From NCBI GenBank assembly GCA_026005075.1, contig BPKJ01000001.1:372001-436000 (forward strand): a stretch of 64,000 bases of DNA, written 5' to 3'. This DNA comes from Lysobacteraceae bacterium (lineage in GTDB: Bacteria; Pseudomonadota; Gammaproteobacteria; Xanthomonadales; Xanthomonadaceae). The translations under genes were made by a program, and so were the position numbers. This document shows positions 20,270 to 28,382 of the stretch, one piece after another. Numbering within the stretch: position 1 is the stretch's first letter; each line of letters starts with the position of its first letter. Below the pieces are notes generated by a model. It ran no database searches. It saw only the letters and a list, made by a program, of their open reading frames with translations, and was not told the DNA's origin.

Positions 20270-20743
20270 ATGCGTCAGGAACGCCCTCGTCCGGGGTCTC
20301 TCCCGCTGGTGTACTCGTGCTCGGGCTGCTCCAGCGCGGCACAGATGGCCAACGCGCTGGCCCTGCGTCTGGACGCCGATCGTCGGGCCGAGATGTCGTG
20401 CATCGCCGGCGTCGGCGGCGGTGTGCCGGGTCTGGTGCGGACGGCACGAAGCGGCCGCCCGATCCTCGCCCTCGACGGCTGCATCCTGCACTGCGTCCGG
20501 GCCTGCCTGGCGCGGGCCGGGGTGGAGGCCGACACCCACATCACCCTCTCCGAGCATGGCGTCCGCAAGCGGCGGCACCAGAGCTTCGATCCGCACGAGG
20601 CCGACCGGCTCTACCGCGAGCTCGTCGTGCCCGCAGCGAGGAAACTGGGAGCTTGCGCGGGTGGCGATCGGCCGTCGGCGGACGGCTCCCGGACCACGGC
20701 GCCCGCTGGCAGCACCATGGACCTGCGGATGGCGGGCCGATGA
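20270..20743 (+). CDS. DGC-domain putative zinc-binding protein
   Basis: The protein has the cysteine pattern of the small DGC family: LVYSCSGCSSAAQMAN near the N-terminus, EMSCIAGVGGG, and LDGCILHCVRACL, which contains the Asp-Gly-Cys signature. These cysteines probably bind zinc or another metal; the biochemical role of the family is unknown. I prefer the ATG at 20270 (157 residues) because family members start about ten residues before LVYSC and GGAGGAAACG precedes it. In-frame ATGs at 20258 and 20195 are alternatives, and the latter also has a strong AAGGAGG. The last ~30 residues are low-complexity. Its stop overlaps the next start as ATGA, so it is probably co-translated with the UbiT fusion. 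Confidence 0.82.
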   Translation: MRQERPRPGSLPLVYSCSGCSSAAQMANALALRLDADRRAEMSCIAGVGGGVPGLVRTARSGRPILALDGCILHCVRACLARAGVEADTHITLSEHGVRKRRHQSFDPHEADRLYRELVVPAARKLGACAGGDRPSADGSRTTAPAGSTMDLRMAGR

Positions 20744-21588
20744 CACTGCCCCGCGGCGTGCGCCTGCTCCGCACCAGGATCGATCTGCTTGACGCCACCA
20801 TGCGTAGGCTGCTTCGTCGCCGGCGTTCGCTGGTGTTCCGACTGGGGCGCATCAAGCGGGCGCACGGTCTGCCGCCCACCGATGCGGAGCGGGAGCAGGC
20901 GATGCTGCGCCGTGCGGAGGCCGACGGCGCACGGATCGGCCTCGCCCCCGATCTGGCCAGAGATCTGCTGGAAACCTGCCTGCGGCTTTGTCGCTCCGCG
21001 CTGGAACCTTCGGACGGCACGGTCATGCCGGAGTTGCGACCGACGGCGCGGGAGCGCCTGCTGGCCCTGCTGCCCCCGCCCGCGAGACTCGCACCTTTGC
21101 TGAGCAGGCTTCCGTCTGCTCCCCTTGCGCGGCTGGCGGAGCGTGCGCTCGGGCAAACCCTCTCCGCGCCGCTTGCGGAGGGCGAGCTCGACCCGATCGA
21201 GGGCCGCACACTGGCGATCGAGGCGGTCGACGTGGGCCTGCGCATCGCCGTGGTGGTTCGCGAGCGCCGGCTGCGGGTTGTCGAGGCCGACAGCCCGGCC
21301 GAGGCCACGATCCGTGGCAACCTCACCGACCTCATGCGTCTGGCCGCCCGCGTCGAGGACGCCGACACCCTCTTCTTCCACAGGGCGCTGCAACTCACCG
21401 GCGACGTCGAGCTGGGCCTGACCGCGCGCAACCTGCTCGACCGCCTGACCTGGGAACGCCTGCCGCTGGGACCGCGCATCCTGCTGCACCGTGCCGCCCG
21501 GCTTGCCGAGGCGGCACGATCGGCGTACCGGGCACGCCGGCGCAACGCCCACGATGACACGCCCCCCGGACTGCCTCGAACACCGTGA
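20740..21588 (+). CDS. ubiT: Fusion of AroQ-type chorismate mutase domain with UbiT (SCP2) accessory factor
   Basis: Residues ~1-90 form a chorismate-mutase II helix bundle: VRLLRTRIDLLDATMRRLL, then RRRSLVFRLGRIKRAHGLP, then TDAEREQAMLRRAE. These supply the expected Arg, Arg, Lys, Asp and Glu/Arg positions of AroQ enzymes. Residues ~95-282 match UbiT (YhbT), the SCP2-fold lipid-binding factor for O2-independent ubiquinone synthesis, with the diagnostic DTLFFHRALQLTGDVELGL and NLLDRLTWE. E. coli UbiT has only the SCP2 part (~174 residues). The gene overlaps its upstream neighbour (ATGA) and nadA downstream (GTGA). UbiT identity is firm; the catalytic activity of the mutase domain is inferred. 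Confidence 0.87.
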   Translation: MTLPRGVRLLRTRIDLLDATMRRLLRRRRSLVFRLGRIKRAHGLPPTDAEREQAMLRRAEADGARIGLAPDLARDLLETCLRLCRSALEPSDGTVMPELRPTARERLLALLPPPARLAPLLSRLPSAPLARLAERALGQTLSAPLAEGELDPIEGRTLAIEAVDVGLRIAVVVRERRLRVVEADSPAEATIRGNLTDLMRLAARVEDADTLFFHRALQLTGDVELGLTARNLLDRLTWERLPLGPRILLHRAARLAEAARSAYRARRRNAHDDTPPGLPRTP

Positions 21589-22616
21589 CCCGCTCCCTCC
21601 ATCGTCCCACATCGACCGCACACGCCGCACCGGCGCCCAGCAACCGGATGGAAGCCGTACGCCGCCGCCTCGGACGGCGCGCAGCCTGCGTGGAGTGGTC
21701 CCTGATGGAGCCCCTGATCGAGGAAATCCTCACGCTCAAGGAGCAGACCGGGGCGACCATCCTCGCCCATACCTACCAGGCCCCGGAGATCTTCCACGGC
21801 GTCGCCGACCTCACCGGGGACTCGCTGGCACTGGCCCAGGCCGCGGCCAGCGTGCCCGGCGAGCTCATCCTCGTCTGCGGCGTCCATTTCATGGCGGAGA
21901 GCGTCAAGCTGCTCGCCCCGCAGAAGACGGTCCTGATCCCGGATCCCGCTGCCGGCTGCTCCCTTGCCGATGCAATCACCCCCGAGGACGTTCGCCGCCT
22001 GCGCGAGCGGCATCCTGGCGTACCGGTGGTGTGCTACGTCAACACCAGCGCGGCGGTGAAGGCCGAGTGCGATGCCTGCTGCACCTCCGCCAACGCCGTC
22101 TCCGTGGTGGAGTCGATGGGCAGCGACGAGGTCGTGTTCGTCCCCGACCGCTACCTCGGTGCCCATGTCGCCGCGCAGACCGCCGTCCGGCTGCACCTCT
22201 GGCACGGCAGTTGCGAAGTGCACGAGCGCTTCACGGCAAGCCAGGCGCGCGACATCCGCATCCGCCATCGGGCCCGCCTGCTCGCCCACCCGGAATGCCC
22301 GCCCGAAGTGCTGGCCGAGGCCGATTTCGTCGGTTCGACCAGTGCCATGAGCGCCTGGATCCGCGACCACCAGCCACCCCGGGTGGCGCTGATCACCGAG
22401 TGCACCATGGCCGACAACCTTCGCGTGCTGCACCCGCAGATCGAATTCGTGCAGCCCTGCCAGCTTTGCCCCCACATGCAGCGCATCACCCTGCCCACCA
22501 TCGCGCGGGCCCTGCGTGAGCGCCGCCACGAGGTCGAGATCGATCCGGCGATCGCAAGCCGGGCACGTGCCGCCCTCGAACGCATGCTGGCCGCCGGTCG
22601 GGACCGCGGCGGATGA
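21585..22616 (+). CDS. nadA: Quinolinate synthase NadA
   Basis: NadA condenses iminoaspartate with dihydroxyacetone phosphate to quinolinate, using an oxygen-labile 4Fe-4S cluster. Motifs include ILAHTYQAPEIFHGVADLTG, VLIPDPAAGCSLADAI, the first Cys ligand region AVKAECDACCTSANAV, HPECPPEVLAEADFVGSTSA and the last Cys region PCQLCPHMQRITL. The GTG start at 21585 overlaps the upstream stop (GTGA); internal ATGs at 21648 and 21705 are alternatives, the second lying just before the conserved domain. Length 343 with the GTG. Confidence 0.94.
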   Translation: MTRSLHRPTSTAHAAPAPSNRMEAVRRRLGRRAACVEWSLMEPLIEEILTLKEQTGATILAHTYQAPEIFHGVADLTGDSLALAQAAASVPGELILVCGVHFMAESVKLLAPQKTVLIPDPAAGCSLADAITPEDVRRLRERHPGVPVVCYVNTSAAVKAECDACCTSANAVSVVESMGSDEVVFVPDRYLGAHVAAQTAVRLHLWHGSCEVHERFTASQARDIRIRHRARLLAHPECPPEVLAEADFVGSTSAMSAWIRDHQPPRVALITECTMADNLRVLHPQIEFVQPCQLCPHMQRITLPTIARALRERRHEVEIDPAIASRARAALERMLAAGRDRGG

Positions 22617-24106
22617 GCGAACCGCTCTGCGTGGTCGGCGCCGGACTGGCCGGACTGTCCACCGCCCTTGCCGCCGCCCCCCGCCCGGTGTTGCTGATCG
22701 ACCGCTCCCTCGACCCGATGGACTGCGCCACCGCGCTCGCCCAGGGTGGCATGGCCGCCGCCGTGGACCCGCAGGATTCGCCCGCGCTGCACGCGCGGGA
22801 TACGCAGATCGCAGGGGCATGGCGCAACGATCCGCTGGCGGTGGACTGGCTGACCCGAAGCGCCGCCACCACCGTGGTCTGGCTGGAAAGCCAAGGCGTC
22901 CACTTCGATCGCATCGGCCCGCGCTACCGGCTGGCGCGGGAGGGTGGCCACAGCCTGCCAAGGGTGCTGCACGTCGGCGGCGATGCCAGCGGCCGCGGCC
23001 TGCTGCAGGCCCTGCTGCGGCGCGCCGACGGCCAGGCAGGCCACATCCGCTGCATCCGCGGCGCGACCCTGATCGGCATCGGCCTTTCCCGGAACCGCGT
23101 GGTGGCGGTGCGCTGGCAACGCGCCGGGCGGATCGAGGAAGCGGGCTGCTCGGGGCTGGTGCTCGCCTGCGGCGGGTACACCGCGCTGCACCCGGACAGC
23201 ACGCACCCGTCCGGCTCGGACGGCGCGGCGCTGCTGCTGGCCATGAAGGCGGGCGCCCGGCCCCGCGACCTGCACTACCTTCAGTTCCACCCCACGGCAC
23301 TGCACGTCCCCGGCCGGGAAGGCGGGCGCATGCCGCTGATCACCGAGGCCTTGCGTGGCTGCGGGGCGACGCTGTGCGACCGCGAGGGCAGGCGCATCAT
23401 GCTCGGACGGCATCCTCTCGCCGAGCTCGCACCACGGGACGTCTGCGCCCGCGCGGTCTTCACCATCCAGCAACGCCAGGGCTGCGCGTACCTGCACGCC
23501 TGGCATCTCGACCTCGACTGGGAGGACCGTTTCCCCGGCGTGCTGCGCACCTGCCTCGAGGCCGGCCTCGACCCACGACGTGATCCGATCCCGGTACGTG
23601 CGGCCGCGCACTATCAGATCGGCGGCATCGCCTGTGACCTCGACGGCCGCACCGCGGTGGAGGGGCTGTTCGTCGCCGGCGAGATCGCCAGCAGCGGCGT
23701 GCACGGCGCCAACCGCCTGGCCAGCAACTCGCTGCTGGAAGCGGCGAGCGCCGGCCGACGCCTCGGCCTTGCCCTCGCCCAGGGCGCGACGAGCGCCACC
23801 CGCGCGGCAGAGCGCTGGGTGGAACTCGGCCCCCCGGCTGCCGCCGAGCAGCGCCCCAAGCTCCAGCACATCGTGCGGAGCGGACTGGCGCCGATCCGCT
23901 CGATGCGGTCCATCCGCGAGGGCCTTGCCCTCCTCGAGAAGGACAGGGAAGGCGTGGGCTGGCAAGGTGAGCTGCATCGCCCACCTGTTGCGCGCTGCCC
24001 TCGCCGACCCCGTGTCCTGCGGCGCCCATTGCTGGGACGAGCAGGGCCCGCCGCGACCCGAACCGGTCGCAGGCCTTGCCTGAACCCGCGACCTTGGGAT
24101 TCTTGA
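22613..24106 (+). CDS. nadB: L-aspartate oxidase NadB (C-terminus probably frameshifted)
   Basis: NadB oxidises aspartate to iminoaspartate, using fumarate or oxygen as acceptor, and feeds NadA. The FAD site is VVGAGLAGLSTALAAA. Substrate-side motifs are ATALAQGGMAAAV, LHYLQFHPTALHVPGREGG and HYQIGGIACDLDGRTAVEG followed by FVAGEIASSGVHGANRLASN. The annotated frame ends in an Arg/Pro-rich tail unlike the family. From about 23965 the next frame reads SCIAHLLRAALADPVSCGAH and stops at 24083, which looks like the true NadB end. A one-base insertion near 23960-23966 or a sequencing error is likely. The start overlaps nadA by 4 bp. Confidence 0.88.
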   Translation: MSEPLCVVGAGLAGLSTALAAAPRPVLLIDRSLDPMDCATALAQGGMAAAVDPQDSPALHARDTQIAGAWRNDPLAVDWLTRSAATTVVWLESQGVHFDRIGPRYRLAREGGHSLPRVLHVGGDASGRGLLQALLRRADGQAGHIRCIRGATLIGIGLSRNRVVAVRWQRAGRIEEAGCSGLVLACGGYTALHPDSTHPSGSDGAALLLAMKAGARPRDLHYLQFHPTALHVPGREGGRMPLITEALRGCGATLCDREGRRIMLGRHPLAELAPRDVCARAVFTIQQRQGCAYLHAWHLDLDWEDRFPGVLRTCLEAGLDPRRDPIPVRAAAHYQIGGIACDLDGRTAVEGLFVAGEIASSGVHGANRLASNSLLEAASAGRRLGLALAQGATSATRAAERWVELGPPAAAEQRPKLQHIVRSGLAPIRSMRSIREGLALLEKDREGVGWQGELHRPPVARCPRRPRVLRRPLLGRAGPAATRTGRRPCLNPRPWDS

Positions 24107-24116
24107 TCCTGATCAT
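24103..24116. promoter_or_regulatory. Candidate FNR/DNR site upstream of moaA
   Basis: TTGATCCTGATCAT matches TTGAT-N4-ATCAA at 9 of 10 positions. It begins just at the nadB stop and lies 190 bp before the moaA ATG, the largest gap in this part of the cluster. It would make the moa-moe-mob run inducible without oxygen. Confidence 0.65.
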
Positions 24117-24305
24117 GAGCGCGGGGAATGCGCAGGACTATGATGGCCCCGAACCCCAAGGCTCGCCCCGGCGCGCCACGGCTCCCAGCCCTGTCTCCTA
24201 AACCCTTGCGGCATGGAGGCAGGGCCGCAGGATCGGCATCCGGCCGGCCCTGCCGGGGTGGTCGCGGAAACGCGGCCGCCTCCCGAACTTGGAAAGGAGC
24301 GGAAC

Positions 24306-25286
24306 ATGGCCATGTTGACCGACCGATTCGGGCGGTGCTTTCCCTACCTGCGGCTCTCGCTCATCGAGGCCTGCAACTTCCGCTGCAGCTACTGCCTCCC
24401 GGATGGCTACCGCGGCTGCGGGGCGCCGCCTCCGCTGCGTGTCGACGAGATCCGGCGCCTGCTGGCCGGGTTCTCGGCGCTGGGACTGCGCAAGCTGCGA
24501 CTGACCGGCGGCGAGCCGACCCTGCGCCGCGATCTCACCGAGATCATCGCCACGGCCGCTGCGACCCCGGGCCTGCAGAGGGTCGCCATGACCACCAACG
24601 GCTGCCTGCTCGAGCGCCACGCCGCGCGCTGGCGCGAGGCGGGTCTCAGTGCCATCAACGTCAGCCTCGACAGCCTCGATCCCCAGCGTTTCCTTCGCAT
24701 CACCGGGCACGACCGCCACGCCGGCCTGCTGCGTGGCATCGACCGTGCCCTCGAACTTGGCTTCGCTGCGGTGAAGCTCAACGCGGTGCTCCTGCGCGGC
24801 CTGAACGACGACGAGCTGCCGGCGTGGATGGACTACCTGCGCGACCGCCCGGTGGCGGTGCGCTTCATCGAACTCATGCGCACCGGTGACAACGCGGACT
24901 ACTTCGCGCGTCACCACCTCCGCGCCGAGGCACTGGAACGGCAACTCGTGGAGGAGGGCTGGACCCTGCAGCCGCGGGGCCCCAGCGATGGCCCGGCGCG
25001 CGAGTATGCCCACCCGCACTTCCGTGGCCGGATCGGCGTGATCGCGCCCTATTCGAAGGACTTCTGCACCGGCTGCAACCGCCTTCGCGTGACCGCGCAA
25101 GGCGACCTGCGTCTGTGCCTGTTCGGCGAGTTCGGCATCCCGCTTCGCCCGCTGCTGCAGAGCGATGCCGACCTCCCGCACCTGGTGGGCAGACTGACCG
25201 GGCAGATGACGCTCAAGCAGGCCGGACACGGGCTGCATCAGGGGCGGACCGGAATCACCCCGCACCTGGCCTCGGTCGGGGGCTGA
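24306..25286 (+). CDS. moaA: GTP 3',8-cyclase MoaA
   Basis: MoaA is the radical-SAM enzyme that starts molybdenum-cofactor synthesis from GTP. The N-terminal cluster motif is CNFRCSYC in LIEACNFRCSYCLPDG, and the C-terminal cluster cysteines are in FCTGCNRLRVTAQGDLRLCL. The GGEP-type motif appears as LTGGEPTLR. The ATG at 24306 has a ribosome site AAAGGAGC. The 326 residues are the normal length, although the very last residues (PHLASVGG) lack the fully canonical Gly-Gly tail. It heads a moaA-moeA-moaD-moaE-mobA run. Confidence 0.95.
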   Translation: MAMLTDRFGRCFPYLRLSLIEACNFRCSYCLPDGYRGCGAPPPLRVDEIRRLLAGFSALGLRKLRLTGGEPTLRRDLTEIIATAAATPGLQRVAMTTNGCLLERHAARWREAGLSAINVSLDSLDPQRFLRITGHDRHAGLLRGIDRALELGFAAVKLNAVLLRGLNDDELPAWMDYLRDRPVAVRFIELMRTGDNADYFARHHLRAEALERQLVEEGWTLQPRGPSDGPAREYAHPHFRGRIGVIAPYSKDFCTGCNRLRVTAQGDLRLCLFGEFGIPLRPLLQSDADLPHLVGRLTGQMTLKQAGHGLHQGRTGITPHLASVGG

Positions 25287-25289
25287 GCC

Positions 25290-26570
25290 ATGTCCGAGCG
25301 CCCATCGCCCCCCAGCTGCTGCCCCGCGCCAGGGCCGCACCTCGCGGATCCGGACTGGGCCCTGCAGCGCGTCCTCGACCATGCCGGTCCGCCCCTCGAC
25401 GAGACACTGCCCGCGGTCGACGCCCTCGGCCGCGTGCTCCGCGAGGACGTGGTCTCCGGGCAGGATCTTCCCCCCTTCGACAACGCCGCCATGGACGGCT
25501 TCGCCTTGCGTCTTGAGGGCCGGCCGGCGGCGGCGGGCAGCCGGTTCGCCGTCGCCGGCGCACAGTTCGCCGGCGATCCGGTGCTGCCCCACACCGGACC
25601 TGCGATCGAGATCACCACCGGCGCGCGCGTGCCGGAGGGCTACGACAGCGTGGTGATGGTCGAGCACACCCGGATCGAGGAAGGTGGCACCCTCGTGCTG
25701 GAACACGCCATCGCACCCGGCCAGAACATCCGCCGCCACGGCGAGGACATCGCCGCGGGCGAGCGCGTTCTCCGTGCCGGCCGCGTCCTCGATCCTGCGG
25801 CCATCGGCGTGCTCGCGGCCCTCGGCGTGGCACGGGTTCGCGTCGCGAGGAGGCCGAGGATCGCGATCGTCTGCACCGGCCGCGAACTGGTCGACGATCC
25901 CGGGCGCCCGCTTCGCCCGGGACAGATCCGCAACAGCAACCTGCCGACCCTGCGTGCGCAGGCGATCGCGGCCGGTGCGGAGGTGGTGCACGCCGAGACC
26001 GTCGGCGACGAGGTCGAGCCCTTCCTCGCCGCCCTGCACCGCGCCCGCGAGGCGGGCGCGACGATCCTGGTCAGCACCGGTGCGGTCTCCATGGGGCGGC
26101 ATGACTTCGTGCCGCAGGCGCTCGCCCGGCTCGGTGCCCGCGCCCTCTTCCACAAGGTCCGCATCCGGCCCGGCAAGCCCTTGCTGTTCGCACCCCTCGA
26201 CGAGGGCACCTGCCTGTTCGGCCTGCCCGGCAATCCGGTCTCCAGCCTGGTCGGTTTCCGCTTCTTCGTCGAACCCCTGCTGCGGCGTCGGCTCGGCCTT
26301 GCGGACGAACGTCCGCTGCGCCTGCCGCTGGCGCACGAGGCGCGGCTCAAGCAGGGATTCCGCCACCACCTGAAGGCGCGCATCCACCTCTGCGCGCAAG
26401 GCCGGCTGGAGGTCGAGATCCTGCCGGGCCAGGAATCGTTCCGGCTCGCGCCCCTGCTGGCAGCCAACGCCTGGATCGTCGTCGACCCGCCGGACCGAGC
26501 ACTCGATGCCGGCACCCTCGTGGACGTCCACGGCCCCTCCCACCTGCACACTGCGATACCCCATCCATGA
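25290..26570 (+). CDS. moeA: Molybdopterin molybdenumtransferase MoeA
   Basis: MoeA inserts molybdate into adenylylated molybdopterin. Conserved pieces are LPPFDNAAMDGFALRL, RVPEGYDSVVMVEHT, GQNIRRHGEDIAAGE, ILVSTGAVSMGRHDFV and CLFGLPGNPVSSLVGF. Length 426 is typical. It starts three bases after the moaA stop and its own stop is overlapped by moaD, so one operon is likely. Ligase-type partners moaC and mogA/moaB are not in this window. Confidence 0.95.
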   Translation: MSERPSPPSCCPAPGPHLADPDWALQRVLDHAGPPLDETLPAVDALGRVLREDVVSGQDLPPFDNAAMDGFALRLEGRPAAAGSRFAVAGAQFAGDPVLPHTGPAIEITTGARVPEGYDSVVMVEHTRIEEGGTLVLEHAIAPGQNIRRHGEDIAAGERVLRAGRVLDPAAIGVLAALGVARVRVARRPRIAIVCTGRELVDDPGRPLRPGQIRNSNLPTLRAQAIAAGAEVVHAETVGDEVEPFLAALHRAREAGATILVSTGAVSMGRHDFVPQALARLGARALFHKVRIRPGKPLLFAPLDEGTCLFGLPGNPVSSLVGFRFFVEPLLRRRLGLADERPLRLPLAHEARLKQGFRHHLKARIHLCAQGRLEVEILPGQESFRLAPLLAANAWIVVDPPDRALDAGTLVDVHGPSHLHTAIPHP

Positions 26571-26830
26571 TCCGCATCCAGCTCGAGCTCTACGGCGCCT
26601 GCCGGGACCTGCACAGCCAAGACCGCGTCGAGATCGACCTCCCCGAGGGCAGCACGGTGGCTGACCTGCGCGAACGGCTGCCGGCCGCGTTCGACCGCGC
26701 CGACCCGCAACGGGCCGCGGAACTGGTCCGCTGCTCGGCCTTTGCCACCGATGCCGCGCTGCTGCGCGACGCGGATCCGCTGCCGGGGAACGGCAGCCTG
26801 GCGATCCTTCCCCCGGTGAGCGGAGGCTGA
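26567..26830 (+). CDS. moaD: Molybdopterin synthase small subunit MoaD
   Basis: MoaD is the ubiquitin-like sulphur carrier of molybdopterin synthase. The 87-residue protein ends in the required Gly-Gly (LPPVSGG), whose C-terminus becomes a thiocarboxylate. The body shows the IDLPEGSTVADLRERLP helix-strand pair. It overlaps moeA by 4 bp and is two bases from moaE, its partner. Confidence 0.93.
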   Translation: MIRIQLELYGACRDLHSQDRVEIDLPEGSTVADLRERLPAAFDRADPQRAAELVRCSAFATDAALLRDADPLPGNGSLAILPPVSGG

Positions 26831-26832
26831 CC

Positions 26833-27303
26833 ATGGAGGACTTCATGCACGCGGCCGTCTGCCCGGCAGGCCAGCGCCGACCCGATCCGCAACGGGCACT
26901 GGCCTTCGTCTCCGATCCGGGGTTCGGGGGCATCTGCCTGTTCGTCGGCAGGATCCGCAACCACAACCTGGGACGCAGCGTCGAGGGCATCAGCTACGAC
27001 ATCCACCCGCGCCTGGCCGAGAACCTGTTCCGGCAGTTCGGCGAGGAGATCCGTGCCGAGCTCGGCAGCTCCGTGCGGCTGTTCGTGGAGCACGCCTGCG
27101 GCAGGCTGGGCGTGGATGACATCGCCGTGGTGGTCGCCGCCGGCACACCCCACCGGGACGAAGCCTTTCGCGCCTGCCGCGCGCTGATCGAGGCGGTCAA
27201 GCACCGCGCCCCGATCTGGAAGCAGGAGCACTACGTCGATGGCAGCAGCGCATGGAGCGAAGGCTGCTCACTCTGCGGCCATGTGCACTCCGGGCACGGC
27301 TGA
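26833..27303 (+). CDS. moaE: Molybdopterin synthase catalytic subunit MoaE
   Basis: MoaE converts cyclic pyranopterin monophosphate to molybdopterin using sulphur from MoaD. Key segments are GGICLFVGRIRNHNLG, EGISYDIHPRLAENLF, and the catalytic lysines in LIEAVKHRAPIWKQEHY. The 156-residue length is normal. The mobA start lies inside its last 23 bases. Confidence 0.94.
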   Translation: MEDFMHAAVCPAGQRRPDPQRALAFVSDPGFGGICLFVGRIRNHNLGRSVEGISYDIHPRLAENLFRQFGEEIRAELGSSVRLFVEHACGRLGVDDIAVVVAAGTPHRDEAFRACRALIEAVKHRAPIWKQEHYVDGSSAWSEGCSLCGHVHSGHG

Positions 27304-27880
27304 ACCCTGGCAGGCGCTGATCCTGGCGGGAGGGCGGTCCACACGGATGGGGCAGGACAAGGCCCGGCTGCCGTTCCGGGGAGGCACCCTGCTGGACCAC
27401 GTCCGTGCGGTCTGCCACGACGCCGGCGCAGCCAGGGTTCTGGTGAGCGGTCCCTACCCGGAGGCCGACGCCATCCCGGACCGCGTCCCCGGCCTCGGGC
27501 CGCTGGGCGGGCTGGCCAGCGTCCTGCCCGAGCTCGGATCCCTGCCGCTGATCCTGCTCCCGGTCGACCTGCCCCGCCTGCGAGCAAAGGACCTCCTTAT
27601 GCTCCATCGCGCCGCCGTGGCCTCCACCGCCCGTGCCGTCCGTTTTGCGGGCGGCCACGTGCTGCCGCTTTGGCTGCGTCCCGATGCCACCGCCGCCGCG
27701 ACGGTCCGCGCCATGGCCGATCACCAGAGCCGGGGAGCACGCTCGCTGCGCGCGCTCTTCACCGCCCTTGCGGGCATCGAGATCGCCTGCGATGCGGCCA
27801 CGCATCGAGCGCTGGAAGACTGCGACACGCCGGAAGCATGGCGGCGTCTGGGTCAGGAACAGGGGCTGGGCCCATGCTGA
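27281..27880 (+). CDS. mobA: Molybdenum cofactor guanylyltransferase MobA
   Basis: MobA attaches GMP to Mo-molybdopterin to give the MGD form that nitrate reductase needs. The nucleotide-binding signature is LILAGGRSTRMGQDKA and the metal-binding region is ILLPVDLPRLRAKDL. I chose the ATG at 27281 (MCTPGTAEPWQALILAGG), which overlaps moaE by 23 bp; an ATG at 27239 would add 14 non-conserved residues. 199 residues. Confidence 0.92.
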   Translation: MCTPGTAEPWQALILAGGRSTRMGQDKARLPFRGGTLLDHVRAVCHDAGAARVLVSGPYPEADAIPDRVPGLGPLGGLASVLPELGSLPLILLPVDLPRLRAKDLLMLHRAAVASTARAVRFAGGHVLPLWLRPDATAAATVRAMADHQSRGARSLRALFTALAGIEIACDAATHRALEDCDTPEAWRRLGQEQGLGPC

Positions 27881-28233
27881 AGGTGCAGCTCGAAGGACAA
27901 CGGATCCGGGTACGTGTGGACGAGGCCTTGCTGGCACGTCTGCGTGCCGGCGAGAGCCTGGTCGCCCACACCCGCCTGCCCCCCGCGCCGGACTTCCGCA
28001 TCACCCTCCGGCTGGTCGATGGCGAGCGGCCGCTGTGGGACGGCTCGCCCGCGCTCGGCGCCATGCTCGGCCTCCCACGGAGCCGGGTCGAGCACTACGC
28101 CGAGCGCCTGCCCTGCCGGCAGGGACTGCTTCTGGATCTGCAACTTCCCGAGGGCGTCGGCCTTTCCATCGAATTCTCGGTCGACGTGCGCGACAGCCTG
28201 AGCGTCCGCGGCCCCCGCACGCGCACGGACTGA
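27874..28233 (+). CDS. Small beta-rich protein of unknown function after mobA
   Basis: A 119-residue soluble protein with alternating hydrophobic strands (MLKVQLEGQRIRVRVDEALL, then FRITLRLVDGERPLWDG). It overlaps the mobA stop by 7 bases, so it belongs to the moa-mob transcript. I do not recognise a named family with confidence. Its position between cofactor synthesis and the nitrate carrier suggests a role in Mo-cofactor supply or Nar maturation; this is inference from context only. Confidence 0.65.
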   Translation: MLKVQLEGQRIRVRVDEALLARLRAGESLVAHTRLPPAPDFRITLRLVDGERPLWDGSPALGAMLGLPRSRVEHYAERLPCRQGLLLDLQLPEGVGLSIEFSVDVRDSLSVRGPRTRTD

Positions 28234-28250
28234 ACGGCTCCGGAGCTTTT

Positions 28251-28264
28251 TTGACTCAGGTCAG
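28251..28264. promoter_or_regulatory. Candidate FNR/DNR site (weak) upstream of narK-narGHJI
   Basis: TTGACTCAGGTCAG matches TTGAT-N4-ATCAA at 7 of 10 positions and lies 119 bp before the narK ATG, just downstream of a T-run. It is the only such site I found in front of the nar operon. Confidence 0.5.
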
Positions 28265-28382
28265 GGCGGGGGTGGCCGCCACGGCCCAGACTGTCGCCAT
28301 GACGGCCCACATCGCTGCCCGGCCGGCCAGGGCGGGGCAGCACGAGCGCCGCAAACTGCCAGCCCCTGCCAGGAATGCCAGC

